In this document: positions 48,494 through 60,812 of the stretch, one piece after another
How the letters are laid out: every line of letters begins with the position of its first letter
How positions within the stretch are numbered: the first letter of the stretch is position 1
DNA from: Haloterrigena sp. H1
Lineage (GTDB): Archaea > Halobacteriota > Halobacteria > Halobacteriales > Natrialbaceae
DNA: 64,000 nt
Direction of reading: 5' to 3'
Assembly: GCF_005938085.1 (NCBI RefSeq)
Contig: NZ_SMZK01000001.1
Coordinates: 1,178,001 to 1,242,000, forward strand
Position numbers and translations under genes: made by a program
Notes under the pieces: generated by a model
What the model was told of the DNA's origin: nothing
Databases searched by the model: none
The model's input: only the letters and a program-made list of their open reading frames with translations

Positions 48494-49084
48494 ATGACAG
48501 AAGACGATAGCGGACTATTCGACGACTCACGGCGCTCGTTCATGAAGAAAGGAGCGGTCGCCACGACGGCGCTCGCCCTCGGCGCAGGCGCGACCGGGAC
48601 CGTCAGCGCTCAGGCGGACGGCCAAGTGCTCGTGTACGGAGACGACTACCGGCCCGGCCAGGACTTCGAGGTCATCTCGGAGCTAAACACGCAGACGAAA
48701 GAGGATCTGATCGCGGACTCCGGGTCGGAAGACGACATCTTCGACGATCCGGACGACTGGGAGGCCTACATCATCAGTTACGATCTAGGTGCCGAAGCCC
48801 CAACGTGGGGCTTCCTGCTCTCGGAAGATATCGCCCTCAGCTCCGGCGACAGCGAGACGATGGGTGACGACGGAGAGTTCCGCGACTCCCAGCTGGACCT
48901 GGTCGAAGTGACCCCCGGTGCGTCCGGCAACGGCGGTGACGACGAAGACGACGGCAACGGCGGTGACGGCGGCGACGGTGGCGACGGCGGCGACGGCGGC
49001 ATGGAAGACGGTGGCACCGACAGTAACGGTGGTGCTGGCGGCAACGATACCGGAGCCGGCGGCGGCGGTGGCGGCGGCAACTAA
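48494..49084 (+). CDS. Tat-exported protein, copy 2, with Gly-rich tail
   Basis: 196 residues. Clear Tat signal SRRSFMKKGAVATTALALGA with cleavage near TVSAQA. The mature part is about half identical to copy 1: DDYRPGQDFEVISELNTQTK, DDPDDWEAYIISYDLGAEAP, EDIALSSGDSETMGDDGEF. A 60-residue C-terminal Gly/Asp/Asn tail (GGDGGDGGDGG and similar) is absent from copy 1. It is probably exported folded and may bind ions or polymers at the surface; the function is unknown. Confidence 0.75.
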   Translation: MTEDDSGLFDDSRRSFMKKGAVATTALALGAGATGTVSAQADGQVLVYGDDYRPGQDFEVISELNTQTKEDLIADSGSEDDIFDDPDDWEAYIISYDLGAEAPTWGFLLSEDIALSSGDSETMGDDGEFRDSQLDLVEVTPGASGNGGDDEDDGNGGDGGDGGDGGDGGMEDGGTDSNGGAGGNDTGAGGGGGGGN

Positions 49085-49123
49085 CGCTACCCCCGGTCTG
49101 GTAACTGACGTCACACATTGATC

Positions 49124-49131
49124 TGTTTTTT
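49124..49131 (+). terminator. T-run after secreted protein 2
   Basis: A run of Ts about 40 bases after the stop codon at 49084. Confidence 0.4.
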
Positions 49132-49326
49132 AGCGCGTGACCGAACACGCGACACTCGAGAGTCGAACGACCAGTGAGAGGGCATCAGCCGATGCCGAAC
49201 CCATTTTAATAGCCACTCTTTCAGTCAGATAGGTGCCATTATCCGGATGCACTGGCGTGCCGTTCTCTCTCGGGTCGGCTCTCTCCCCCAATTCGTGCTA
49301 CTAGACCACATGCTGAGACGTGGAGG

Positions 49327-49335
49327 GTATATAAT
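49327..49335 (+). promoter_or_regulatory. TATA box of acnA
   Basis: GTATATAAT, an excellent TATA match, lies about 55-63 bases before the ATG, giving a leader of roughly 30 nt. That is longer than for most genes here. Confidence 0.65.
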
Positions 49336-49389
49336 GGTTCTTCAGACAATTCTCGGGGGATTGAAAACCCCCCGGTTCGAAAGCGGAGT

Positions 49390-52125
<2,736 letters not shown>

Positions 52126-52157
52126 CGGACACGAACCCACGTCTCATAGCAACTCGA

Positions 52158-52163
52158 TTTTTT
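52158..52163 (+). terminator. T-run terminator after acnA
   Basis: GATTTTTTG about 30 bases after the acnA stop. Confidence 0.45.
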
Positions 52164-52231
52164 GTCGCTGTCGCTGTCTCGAGAGCGGGTCGTACGTCGG
52201 GCTTTTACAACTCCTGGCCGTATGCAACCGT

Positions 52232-54421
52232 ATGACTACCCCGACCACGCGAAACCGCCTCGACGAAGAGGAGAGCCCGTATCTGCGCCAGCACGCGGAC
52301 AACCCCGTCAACTGGCAGCCGTGGGACGAGCAGGCACTCGAGACGGCACGCGAACACGACGTGCCGATCTTCCTTTCGATCGGCTACTCGGCGTGTCACT
52401 GGTGTCACGTCATGGAAGAGGAGAGCTTCGCCGACGACGCCGTCGCCGAGGTCGTAAACGAGAACTTCGTCCCGATCAAGGTCGACCGCGAGGAACGCCC
52501 CGACATCGACAGCATCTACATGACCGTCTGCCAGCTCGTCTCCGGGCAGGGCGGCTGGCCGCTGTCGGCGTGGCTCACCCCCGAGGGCAAGCCGTTCTTC
52601 GTTGGGACCTACTTCCCGCGGGAGGGGAAACGGGGCCAGCCTGGCTTTCTGGACCTCTGTGAACGGATCAGTGGCTCCTGGGAGAGCACCGAGGACCGCG
52701 CCGAGATGGAGAGCCGCGCCGAGAAGTGGACCGACGCCGCGAAAGATCGGCTCGAGGAGACACCCGCTTCAGACACCGATGCCGGCGCAGCTGCTGGGCC
52801 ACCCTCGAGTGCGGTCCTCGAGACGGCCGCCGACGCGATCGTGCGCAGCGCCGACCGCCGGTGTGGCGGCTTCGGCTCGAGCGGGCCGAAGTTCCCCCAG
52901 CCCTCGCGCTTGCGCGTACTCGCGCGAGCACACGATCGAACCGGCGAGACGGAGTACCGTGAGGTGCTCGAGGAGACCCTCGACGCGATGGCTGCGGGCG
53001 GGCTCTACGACCACGTCGGCGGCGGGTTCCACCGCTACTGTGTCGATCGGGACTGGACGGTCCCTCACTTCGAGAAGATGCTGTACGACAACGCCGAGAT
53101 TCCGCGGGCGTTCCTGACTGGCTACCAGCTCACCGGTGAGAACCGCTATGCCGAGGTCGTCGGCGACACCCTCGAGTTCGTCGAGCGAGAGCTCACCCAC
53201 GACGACGGCGGCTTCTTCAGCACCCTCGACGCCCAGAGCGAATCGCCCGCGACCGGCGAGCACGAGGAGGGCGCGTTCTACGTCTGGACGCCCGACGAGG
53301 TCCACGACGTCATCGAGCACGAACCCGACGCTGCCCTCTTTTGCAAGCGCTACGACATCACCGAATCGGGCAACTTCGAGGGACGGAGCCAGCCCAACCG
53401 CGTGACGCCGGTATCGGAACTGGCCGTCGGCTTCGACCTCGAGGAAAGCGAGGTCTTGAAGCGACTCGACTCGATCCGCCAGCAGCTGTTCGAGGCCCGC
53501 GAGGAGCGCCCGCGCCCTGCTCGTGACGAGAAGGTACTCGCGGGCTGGAACGGGCTGATGATCTCGACCTACGCCGAGGCGGCGCTCGTACTGGGCGAGC
53601 ACGACTACGCCGAGACCGCGGTCGATGCCCTCGAATTCGTCCGCGAGCGGCTCTGGGACGCAGATGAGCGGCGGCTGTCACGGCGGTACAAGGATGGCGA
53701 TGTCAAAGTCGATGGTTACCTCGAGGACTACGCCTTCCTCGCACGCGGCGCACTCGACTGCTATCAGGCTACCGGCGAGGTCGACCACCTCGCCTTTGCG
53801 CTCGAACTCGCACGGGTCATCGAGACCGAGTTCTGGGATGCAGACCACGGCACGCTCTACTTTACCCCCGCGAGCGGCGAGTCACTGGTCACCCGGCCAC
53901 AGGAACTGAGCGATCAGTCGACGCCCTCTGCGGCCGGCGTGGCCGTGGAAACGCTGCTCGCTCTCGACGTCTTTGCCGCCGACGAGGACTTCGAAGGAAT
54001 CGCCACGACCGTCCTCGAGACCCACGCGAACACCCTCGAAGCGAACGCGCTCGAGCACGCGACGCTGTGTCTCGCGGCCGACTGGCTCGAATCCGGTGCG
54101 CTCGAAGTGACGGTCGCGGCGGACGACCTGCCACCCACGTGGCGCGACCGGTTTACATCGCGATACTTCCCTGATCGACTGTTTGCGCTGCGGCCGCCGA
54201 CCGAGGACAGACTCGAGACCTGGCTCGACCGATTGGATCTGGCGGATGCACCCCCGATCTGGGCCGGTCGCGAGGCCCGCGACGGCGAGCCGACACTGTA
54301 CGTCTGCCGGGATCGAACGTGTTCGCCGCCAACTCACGACGCTGACGAAGCCCTCGAGTGGCTCGACGGCGACGCCGCTCCCGAAGGTGGCAACAGCCAG
54401 AGCGACGACGCGCCGTTTTAA
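52232..54421 (+). CDS. YyaL/SSP411-type thioredoxin-domain protein
   Basis: 729 residues. The N-terminal thioredoxin-like DUF255 domain has SPYLRQHADNPVNWQPW and the Cys55-His-Trp-Cys58 active-site-like pair in GYSACHWCHVMEEESF, then GQGGWPLSAWLTPEG. The rest resembles the (alpha/alpha)6 barrel of N-acylglucosamine 2-epimerases (GGLYDHVGGGFHRYCVD; VPHFEKMLYDNAE; DEKVLAGWNGLMI). Widespread in bacteria, archaea and eukaryotes (spermatogenesis-associated 20); its reaction is not known. A small thioredoxin gene is convergent 33 bases away. Confidence 0.9.
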   Translation: MTTPTTRNRLDEEESPYLRQHADNPVNWQPWDEQALETAREHDVPIFLSIGYSACHWCHVMEEESFADDAVAEVVNENFVPIKVDREERPDIDSIYMTVCQLVSGQGGWPLSAWLTPEGKPFFVGTYFPREGKRGQPGFLDLCERISGSWESTEDRAEMESRAEKWTDAAKDRLEETPASDTDAGAAAGPPSSAVLETAADAIVRSADRRCGGFGSSGPKFPQPSRLRVLARAHDRTGETEYREVLEETLDAMAAGGLYDHVGGGFHRYCVDRDWTVPHFEKMLYDNAEIPRAFLTGYQLTGENRYAEVVGDTLEFVERELTHDDGGFFSTLDAQSESPATGEHEEGAFYVWTPDEVHDVIEHEPDAALFCKRYDITESGNFEGRSQPNRVTPVSELAVGFDLEESEVLKRLDSIRQQLFEAREERPRPARDEKVLAGWNGLMISTYAEAALVLGEHDYAETAVDALEFVRERLWDADERRLSRRYKDGDVKVDGYLEDYAFLARGALDCYQATGEVDHLAFALELARVIETEFWDADHGTLYFTPASGESLVTRPQELSDQSTPSAAGVAVETLLALDVFAADEDFEGIATTVLETHANTLEANALEHATLCLAADWLESGALEVTVAADDLPPTWRDRFTSRYFPDRLFALRPPTEDRLETWLDRLDLADAPPIWAGREARDGEPTLYVCRDRTCSPPTHDADEALEWLDGDAAPEGGNSQSDDAPF

Positions 54422-54454
54422 GAAGACTCCTGCGATCGGCTTCGAACGCTGGTC

Positions 54455-54841
54455 TCAGGCCGTGTCGGTCTCGAGCGCGGCCTCGAGTTCGTCGGCGAGC
54501 CAGACTGCCGGCGGGACGTCCTCTTCCTCGACGAACCGGGTGAGCTCTTCACCGTCGTCGTCCTCGACGACGATCGTCGGAATGAGTTCGATGTCGTACG
54601 CCTCGACGCCGGGACCTTGCTTGTCTTGATCGAGGGCGAACTCCTCGATTCGCTCGTCGGGAACCGCGGCGGCCTCGAGCGCAGCCCCCAAATCGGGCAG
54701 CAAGGCGCGGCAGTCCTTACACCAGTCGCCGCCCCAGATCTTGTACACGAGTTCGTCGTTGTGTGCTTCGAGCGTGTCGACCACATCCTCGTAGCTGGCC
54801 GCGTCCCACGTTGGGTTCGGCCGCATGGTCTCGAGACTCAT
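54455..54841 (-). CDS. Thioredoxin-family protein
   Basis: 128 residues with a thioredoxin fold and a non-standard redox pair Cys41-Lys-Asp-Cys44 (IWGGDWCKDCRALLPDLG), then EFALDQDKQGPGVEAYDI and the cis-Pro segment LIPTIVVEDDDGEEL. Expected to be a cytosolic disulfide reductase or thiol carrier; the partner is unknown. Convergent with the YyaL-type gene, which also has a thioredoxin domain. Confidence 0.82.
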   Translation of the reverse strand: MSLETMRPNPTWDAASYEDVVDTLEAHNDELVYKIWGGDWCKDCRALLPDLGAALEAAAVPDERIEEFALDQDKQGPGVEAYDIELIPTIVVEDDDGEELTRFVEEEDVPPAVWLADELEAALETDTA

Positions 54842-54919
54842 GGGCGGTGCTTGCGGGGGAAGTCGCTTAACTGACTCGCTCGCGACCGGGACGACGGTCG
54901 CTGATCACGTGGGCGACGG

Positions 54920-56566
54920 CTAGCGGACGCCGTACCGTTTCTGCCGTTCCTCGCCCGTGTCGGATAGCTCCGTCACGACGGCTTCGACCGTCTCGACTTT
55001 CGAGAACTGCTCTTCGATCGCGGCAGTGACCCGCTCGAGGTCGTCGCTGATCGACTGGACCTCGTTGTCGATCGCGTCAAGTCGCGTCGCCATCTCCTGT
55101 GTGCTCGACGCCTGATCGTCGACCAGCGACGAGAGTTCACGAACGTCGTCGGTAAACGAGTCGACGCTTTTTCGGATGTCGTCGATGGCCTCGGTCAGGT
55201 CCGACCCTCGCTCGAGGTCGCGTTCGAGGTGCTGTTGGGTGTCCTCGAGTTCGGTTCGCGCATCGTCGGTACGCTCTCGGAGGGTCTCGACTCGTTCGTC
55301 GGCTGCGTTCGTCTGCTGTTGTATCGTTTCGGAGAGCTCCTGGAATTCGTCGGCGACGACACTGAAGCTCTCGTTGGAGTTGGATCCGGATCGGCTGGCC
55401 TCCACATTCGCGTTGACCGCAAGCGTCTTTGTTTTCTCTGCGGCCTCGCTGATCGTGTCGTGGATGTCGTCGAGGTCGTCGACCGTCTCGTCGAGGCCCT
55501 CGAGCTCCTCCTGGGCACGCTGTTCGCCGTCGCGAATCTCGCTCATCGACTCGAGCAACTCGGTCCAGTGGGCGTCGCCGGCTTCGATGCGGTCCATGAG
55601 ACCGTCGTCTTGGACGACCGACTCCGTGGTCGTCGCGAGTTGTTCGATGGCGACGCTGAGCTCTTGCATCTCCTCCGATGCCAGTTGTGTCTGCTCGGAT
55701 TGCCGTTCGACCGAGCGATTGATGTCGTCGATGTTCTGGGCGATCGCTTCGCCGGCCGTCGAGATGTCCTGCATCGAATGTGACACCTTATTTGTCACGT
55801 TCTGCTGGTGCTCGAGGAGATCCTCGACGCTCGAGTAGGAGTCGATGTACGTGTCGATTGCGACCTGCATGTCGAGGTTGATGATCTTCAAAATCGAGTG
55901 CAGTTCGCCGATGCGCTCGTCGATGCGTTCGGAAAGTTCGTCCTCGAGTTCTTCGATCGTCGTTTCGAACGCTTCGTCGTCAGCGTCGCCGTCGGTGCCG
56001 TTGCCACGGCCCAGCAGCGACGACAGTCGGCCCGCGCTCACGTCGTCGCCGTCGTCCTGTCGCTCGGCCTGTCGGTCGATCGCCGCTCTGATCGCCTCGG
56101 AGATGTCAGACTGAATCCGATCCGAAATGATCGGGAGGAGGAGGTTATAATAGACGCCATACTGGCCGATATAGTGTTTCATCGGCATCTCGAGCATATC
56201 GTGGAGCTTCCCGATCCGAGCACGATTCTCGAAGTATTCCTGGTCGTAGTCGCCCGTCGCGAGGGTCACCAGATACATCTTCTGAGACCACTTGAGTTGC
56301 TCGACGCTTCGTGGCGACCGGTCGATAATCTCGTGGACCTGGGGGTTGTCCTCGATTTTCTCGTAGAACATCTCTGCGACGTCGTCGCCACGGAGATTGA
56401 ACGTCTCCTCGTATCGGCGGAGACGCTCGATGTCGTCCTCGGTAAAATCGATGTACTGCTTTCGCCACTCAATTTCGTCGTCACTGAGTCCGATCCGATC
56501 GACCAGATCTTCTGCATCGACGTTGCGACTGTATCCAACGGAGCCGAACTGAGGCGTTTCCCCCAT
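54920..56566 (-). CDS. hemAT: Globin-coupled chemotaxis transducer (HemAT type)
   Basis: 548-residue soluble MCP. The N-terminal globin sensor (residues 20-180) has IEWRKQYIDFTEDDIERLRR and the haem-His region RARIGKLHDMLEMPMKHYIG. No membrane span is present. The C-terminal half is a methyl-accepting signalling coiled coil with the hairpin tip ESFSVVADEFQELSETIQQQ. HemAT binds oxygen and drives aerotaxis through CheA in Halobacterium and Bacillus. ATG at 56566 (MGETPQFG) follows a TATA box by about 25 bases; longer upstream codons are hydrophobic and unrelated. Confidence 0.9.
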   Translation of the reverse strand: MGETPQFGSVGYSRNVDAEDLVDRIGLSDDEIEWRKQYIDFTEDDIERLRRYEETFNLRGDDVAEMFYEKIEDNPQVHEIIDRSPRSVEQLKWSQKMYLVTLATGDYDQEYFENRARIGKLHDMLEMPMKHYIGQYGVYYNLLLPIISDRIQSDISEAIRAAIDRQAERQDDGDDVSAGRLSSLLGRGNGTDGDADDEAFETTIEELEDELSERIDERIGELHSILKIINLDMQVAIDTYIDSYSSVEDLLEHQQNVTNKVSHSMQDISTAGEAIAQNIDDINRSVERQSEQTQLASEEMQELSVAIEQLATTTESVVQDDGLMDRIEAGDAHWTELLESMSEIRDGEQRAQEELEGLDETVDDLDDIHDTISEAAEKTKTLAVNANVEASRSGSNSNESFSVVADEFQELSETIQQQTNAADERVETLRERTDDARTELEDTQQHLERDLERGSDLTEAIDDIRKSVDSFTDDVRELSSLVDDQASSTQEMATRLDAIDNEVQSISDDLERVTAAIEEQFSKVETVEAVVTELSDTGEERQKRYGVR

Positions 56567-56588
56567 GAAAATATAACAGAAAATAACC

Positions 56589-56598
56589 CATAAATAGA
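56589..56598 (-). promoter_or_regulatory. TATA box of hemAT
   Basis: On the minus strand CTATTTATGG lies 23-32 bases before the ATG, giving a leaderless transcript. Confidence 0.6.
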
Positions 56599-56732
56599 TG
56601 CTGGCCACATATGTTGGAGAAAAAATTGCGTTCGGAAACGCGGGCAGCTTCGTCCGAACACGGAACGCGACCACCGGCACGTCCTGCCTGCGTCCAGCAT
56701 GGGTTTACGTCTCCACTGCTTACGGCACGCCA

Positions 56733-57713
<981 letters not shown>

Positions 57714-57716
<3 letters not shown>

Positions 57717-57799
57717 GACGGTTTGCTGTATCGATTTCCCGGCCCGACCGTACACACGGTCGCGGCCGGCCGACAATGATCTCCAGTAGACCGTATGAG
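57714..57799. repeat. Palindromic intergenic repeat, copy 4
   Basis: About 86 bp; its first bases are the TGA stop of cysK. It begins TGAGACGGTTTGCTGTATCG, has an inner stem CCGACCGT/ACGGTCG, and ends CAGTAGACCGTATGAG. It lines up with copies at 9951, 26620 and 40857 and directly abuts the structured element at 57803. Confidence 0.65.
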
Positions 57800-57802
57800 G
57801 CT

Positions 57803-57913
57803 GACTGCTACTACTGGACAGCAGTCAATACGAAGCCGGGCGCGAATTCCCGGCCGTCACCTGCGGGGACGGCAGCATACATGCAACCGGCGTCACGTCG
57901 TTCTGTCCGGCAG
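57803..57913. ncRNA. Dispersed structured element, copy B
   Basis: The core 57815-57913 is the ungapped 99-nt partner of 36824-36922. A hairpin GCCGGG/CCCGGC (about 57835-57854) and the covarying inner hairpin GCAT-AC-ATGC are visible; GGACAG at the left pairs with CTGTCC at the right. A leading TGACTGCT/AGCAGTCA hairpin precedes the core. It lies between cysK and a lipoprotein gene. Confidence 0.55.
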
Positions 57914-57985
57914 GATGAGCAGACGAAAATCACTGTTTCACCTAGCCAAACCGCCTTTATCACCCCTACCGTACGTACAGTTACG

Positions 57986-58753
57986 ATGACACGTCCCTCT
58001 AGACGGACGGTACTGTGTAGCACTGCGGCAGTAGTCGGCCTTTCGGCTGGCTGTCTCGCCGACGACGAGACCCCCTCCGACGATGACGACCCAGCCGATA
58101 GCGACGATGGCTCGCCAAACGACACCGAAGACAGTCCTGATGCCGTCGGCGATACGATCGATGATCTGCCCAACGGGGTAGCCGATGGTCGAACGCTGTC
58201 GTACCAGTTTCCCGCCTCGACGGAGCCCGACATAACGGTTCTGCGGGACGCCGACAGCGCAACGGACTGGCTCGACGACCGAGGATCGCTACGCGACGCC
58301 GAAACGATCTCCACGTTCGTCGATGACACCGACTTCGAAACGTCGATACTGGTGTCGCTTTCGGCCGAGGCACCCACCCCGTGTTACGAGGTCGTCCTCG
58401 AGTCGGTCGACATCGAGGCAGGCGAGAGCGTCGACAGCGGCAGTCCTGGTGGCGAAACCAACACAGACAGTACCGACCGAAGTGCCGACGAAGACGAGGA
58501 ACTCGTCCTCGAGGCGGCCGTCAACGAGACCGATGATGGCGGGGCCTGCGCTCAGGTGATCACGACCGTCGGCCGACTCGTTCGGGTAACGTTCGAATCG
58601 GAACCGCTGACGACGATTTCGGCCACGATCGTCGGTCACGATGGGTCGACGTACGGCGTTACGATGGGCAGCGACAGCGGCTCCGCGTCCGCGGGTTCGA
58701 CCGTCACGTCCGAATGGGGCGCCGAAAGCGAGAGCCAGCCGTCAGACTCGTAG
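57986..58753 (+). CDS. Tat-exported lipoprotein of unknown function
   Basis: 255 residues. SRRTVLCSTAAVVGLSAGC is a Tat signal ending in a lipobox (LSAGC), so Cys22 or so is lipid-modified and the protein is anchored outside. An acidic linker (DDETPSDDDDPADSDDG) precedes a beta-rich domain with TDFETSILVSLSAEAPTPCY and GACAQVITTVGRLVRVTFES; the two Cys could bond. No enzymatic motif. The ATG at 57986 has a TATA-like CCTTTATC about 28 bases upstream. Confidence 0.75.
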   Translation: MTRPSRRTVLCSTAAVVGLSAGCLADDETPSDDDDPADSDDGSPNDTEDSPDAVGDTIDDLPNGVADGRTLSYQFPASTEPDITVLRDADSATDWLDDRGSLRDAETISTFVDDTDFETSILVSLSAEAPTPCYEVVLESVDIEAGESVDSGSPGGETNTDSTDRSADEDEELVLEAAVNETDDGGACAQVITTVGRLVRVTFESEPLTTISATIVGHDGSTYGVTMGSDSGSASAGSTVTSEWGAESESQPSDS

Positions 58754-58817
58754 TCGTCAGCCGAGGGGGTTGTGCCGGCCGCCGTCACGCTCGAGTCACA
58801 CCGCGACCCCGACTGGA

Positions 58818-59339
58818 TCACGCGAACTCGGCTTCGGTCACGCGGACGACGAGGGTATCCTCGACGTCCCTGAGATCGTACGCCGGGAGCTCGCCGCCAG
58901 TCCGGCGAACGTACAGCGGTTCGACGAGCCGATAGGGCGGCCCGCCAGCGGGTGCTGCGTCGTCGCTCCCGTCTGCGTCGTCCGCATCGCCGTCGGCCGC
59001 ATCGATCCGCTCGAGGCCATAGACCTTGCAGAATTCGGCCGTCTCGGCGGGTTCGACGTCGCCGTTTCGAAGCTGGGTCGCCAGCGACCGCGAGAGCCAC
59101 TCCGTGTCGCTGACGCTGGGTTCCTGGACGAGCGCCTCGTCGACGAACCGCGTCAGATACCAGTCGAGGTCGTTCAGCAGCGAGACGGCAGCACCGACGC
59201 TGACCGTCCGCAGAGCGATGGCGTTCTCGAACGGGCGCGTCAGGTCGTAGGTCGCAAGGGCCTCTCGAGCCGTCTCCCGGGAGAGCAGTTCGTACTGGAG
59301 GGTGCTCTCGGCCTCGCCGAGCAAACAGACGCGGGTCAC
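58818..59339 (-). CDS. Conserved haloarchaeal protein, DUF5804-like
   Basis: 173 residues if the GTG at 59339 (VTRVCLLGEAESTLQYELLS) is used; the frame extends 28 codons upstream with basic, non-conserved sequence. The core TYDLTRPFENAIALRTVSVG and AVSLLNDLDWYLTRFVDEAL, then PPYRLVEPLYVRRTGGELPA, match a family I recall as DUF5804. An Asp/Ala-rich linker lies at 120-140. The function is unknown. Confidence 0.65.
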   Translation of the reverse strand: MTRVCLLGEAESTLQYELLSRETAREALATYDLTRPFENAIALRTVSVGAAVSLLNDLDWYLTRFVDEALVQEPSVSDTEWLSRSLATQLRNGDVEPAETAEFCKVYGLERIDAADGDADDADGSDDAAPAGGPPYRLVEPLYVRRTGGELPAYDLRDVEDTLVVRVTEAEFA

Positions 59340-59474
59340 TATACTGTGGTGGGTACGACGGCGTAATGTCGGTTTCGGCTTTCCGACGGCTTGTGTGGTC
59401 GGTCGCGAGACGTTGCGGTTCATTCATCGTTACAGCTCGCTCGAGCGTTCACGAGCAACTCGAGCGAACATGAC

Positions 59475-59510
59475 GAAAAAACGATATAATGGGTGGGATT
59501 TGAACCACGC
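59475..59510 (-). other. tRNA 3'-end remnant and T-run downstream of tRNA-Ser
   Basis: On the minus strand GTGGTTCAAATCCCACCC resembles a T-arm and acceptor end of a tRNA but does not fold properly, and is followed by ATTATATCG and six Ts. It shares GGTTCAAATCCCA with the tRNA-Ser 90 bases upstream. It could be an eroded tRNA gene or an old attachment site; the T-run may end the tRNA-Ser transcript. Confidence 0.45.
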
Positions 59511-59597
59511 CCAGACGTGCTCGCTTCGCTGCGCGCGACTGGTCTCGTTGAAATCAATCGACCCCGCTGTCGCTCACAAAGTTGTTCGTGACAGCAA

Positions 59598-59681
59598 CGG
59601 TGGGGATGGGATTTGAACCCATGAGGCTTGACAGCCACCTGCTCTCAAGGCAGGCGCGTTGGGCCGCTCTGCCACCCCACC
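59598..59681 (-). tRNA. tRNA-Ser, anticodon TGA
   Basis: 84-nt class II tRNA read on the minus strand. Acceptor GGTGGGG pairs with CCCCACC (discriminator G); D-arm begins GCAGAGCGG; anticodon stem CCTGC/GCAGG with loop CTTGAGA gives TGA (reads UCA/UCG-type Ser codons); a long variable arm TGGCTGTCAAGCCTC follows; T-arm ATGGG-TTCAAAT-CCCAT. No CCA is encoded. Confidence 0.93.
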
Positions 59682-59722
59682 TCACCTTCGGATTCTGCAC
59701 ACGTTCAAAAAGAGTTGTCGGT

Positions 59723-60463
59723 CTATTCGCGCTCGAGTTCACCGTCCGCACCAACGCCAATCCCCAGGTCGTCGACGAGCGCCGCCGTCGCCTCCGCGCC
59801 CGGCCGGTCGGCAGCCTGCTGGGCCGCGAGTCTCGCGACGGTCGCCTGCAACCCGGTCGGGGTGGCTACGGTCGGGAGCATCGGCGCAAACCCGACGCCG
59901 CGGCCGTCGTCGGCCGCCTGCTGGGCCAGCGTCGACAGTTCTGGCGTGGCGTACGCGTCCGTGAAGTCGATGGACTCCGAAAAGCCAGTGAAGTAGGTCC
60001 CGCCCCGCTCGGCCGGGCCTAACACGACGTCGTAGCGACGGAGCGACATCGCCGCGCCGTCGATTTCCGTGCGAGCCACCAGCGGGGCTGTCGGCTCGAG
60101 TACGCCCACGCTGTTGGCTCCCTCGCGCTCGAGCAGATGTGTGACGGTATTGCCGACGCGCGCGGCGCGGCTCGAACCGACCTGGCGCTCGAACCGGACC
60201 TCGGCGTCCTCGCCGAGCGCGTCGAGGACGAGCGCGCGGACCTCGGCTTCGGGGTCGCCGTCAGCGTGCCCGTCGGGCAGCGTGTCGGCGTCACGGTAGT
60301 TAACTAGCAGGTCGCCGCCACTGGAGGCGACGGCCCACAGGACGTCGGCGACAGTGGTCTCGTAGAGCGAGACCGCCTCGGCAGCCGACAGCGGCGACTG
60401 CTCGACGAGCGACGAGAGCACGAGTCCCTCTCGCGGGGGCGTGACCGGAACGACGACGATCAT
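59723..60463 (-). CDS. Glycosyltransferase-like protein (DUF2064-type)
   Basis: 246 residues. The N-terminus IVVVPVTPPREGLVLSSLVE and the late motif YDVVLGPAERGGTYFTGFSE recall DUF2064 and CofC-like nucleotidyltransferase folds, in which a conserved GPA-DGG segment follows the catalytic strand. The Asp of that motif is replaced here by Arg (GPAERGG), so activity is doubtful. Haloarchaeal homologs are usually labelled hypothetical. Upstream, a small membrane protein gene is divergent. Confidence 0.55.
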   Translation of the reverse strand: MIVVVPVTPPREGLVLSSLVEQSPLSAAEAVSLYETTVADVLWAVASSGGDLLVNYRDADTLPDGHADGDPEAEVRALVLDALGEDAEVRFERQVGSSRAARVGNTVTHLLEREGANSVGVLEPTAPLVARTEIDGAAMSLRRYDVVLGPAERGGTYFTGFSESIDFTDAYATPELSTLAQQAADDGRGVGFAPMLPTVATPTGLQATVARLAAQQAADRPGAEATAALVDDLGIGVGADGELERE

Positions 60464-60571
60464 ACCCGCTACTCGGGGCGCGCGGTTCTTGAACGCGGCG
60501 CTTCCGGGGATCGTGCATCCGCCCCAGTTCGAAACGTGACAAATTATAGTGGCGTAGCGCCTTCGACCGGT

Positions 60572-60790
60572 ATGGACAAGCTATCGATCGCCGGCCTGCT
60601 CGGGACGCTCGTCGTCGCGGCGCTGGCAGTTATCGGTGTCTTCGGATTCGCAGATGGCACGCTCATCGCCGCATCCGGTGCGTACGTCACAGCGACGATC
60701 GGCGTCCTCGTCGTCGCGGTCATCGCCGTGGGAGCGCTGATCGCGCTCGGCGTGGGCTCGAAACGCTGGCGGGCAAACCCCTACTGGTAA
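60572..60790 (+). CDS. Small membrane protein, two spans
   Basis: 72 residues with two hydrophobic helices (LSIAGLLGTLVVAALAVIGV and TATIGVLVVAVIAVGALIAL) joined by FGFADGTLI, and a basic end SKRWRANPYW, consistent with both termini on the cytosolic side. ATG at 60572 has AATTATAGT about 30 bases upstream as a TATA box. Similar tiny proteins are common in haloarchaea; function unknown. Confidence 0.65.
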   Translation: MDKLSIAGLLGTLVVAALAVIGVFGFADGTLIAASGAYVTATIGVLVVAVIAVGALIALGVGSKRWRANPYW

Positions 60791-60812
60791 TCCACCGCGT
60801 TCGTTTCGACCG

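Larger units (their letters stand above)
49085..49389. other. Intergenic region before acnA
   Basis: 305 bases. It contains the T-run after the secreted gene, an AT-rich ATTTTAATAG near 49203, and the acnA TATA box at 49327. No gene is supported; the 88-codon frame at 49247 runs into acnA out of frame. Confidence 0.5.

Noticed and set aside
48900..49080. Short tandem GGCGAC-type repeats as a possible CRISPR or satellite array
   Set aside because: They are codon repeats of the Gly/Asp tail of the secreted protein, without spacers.
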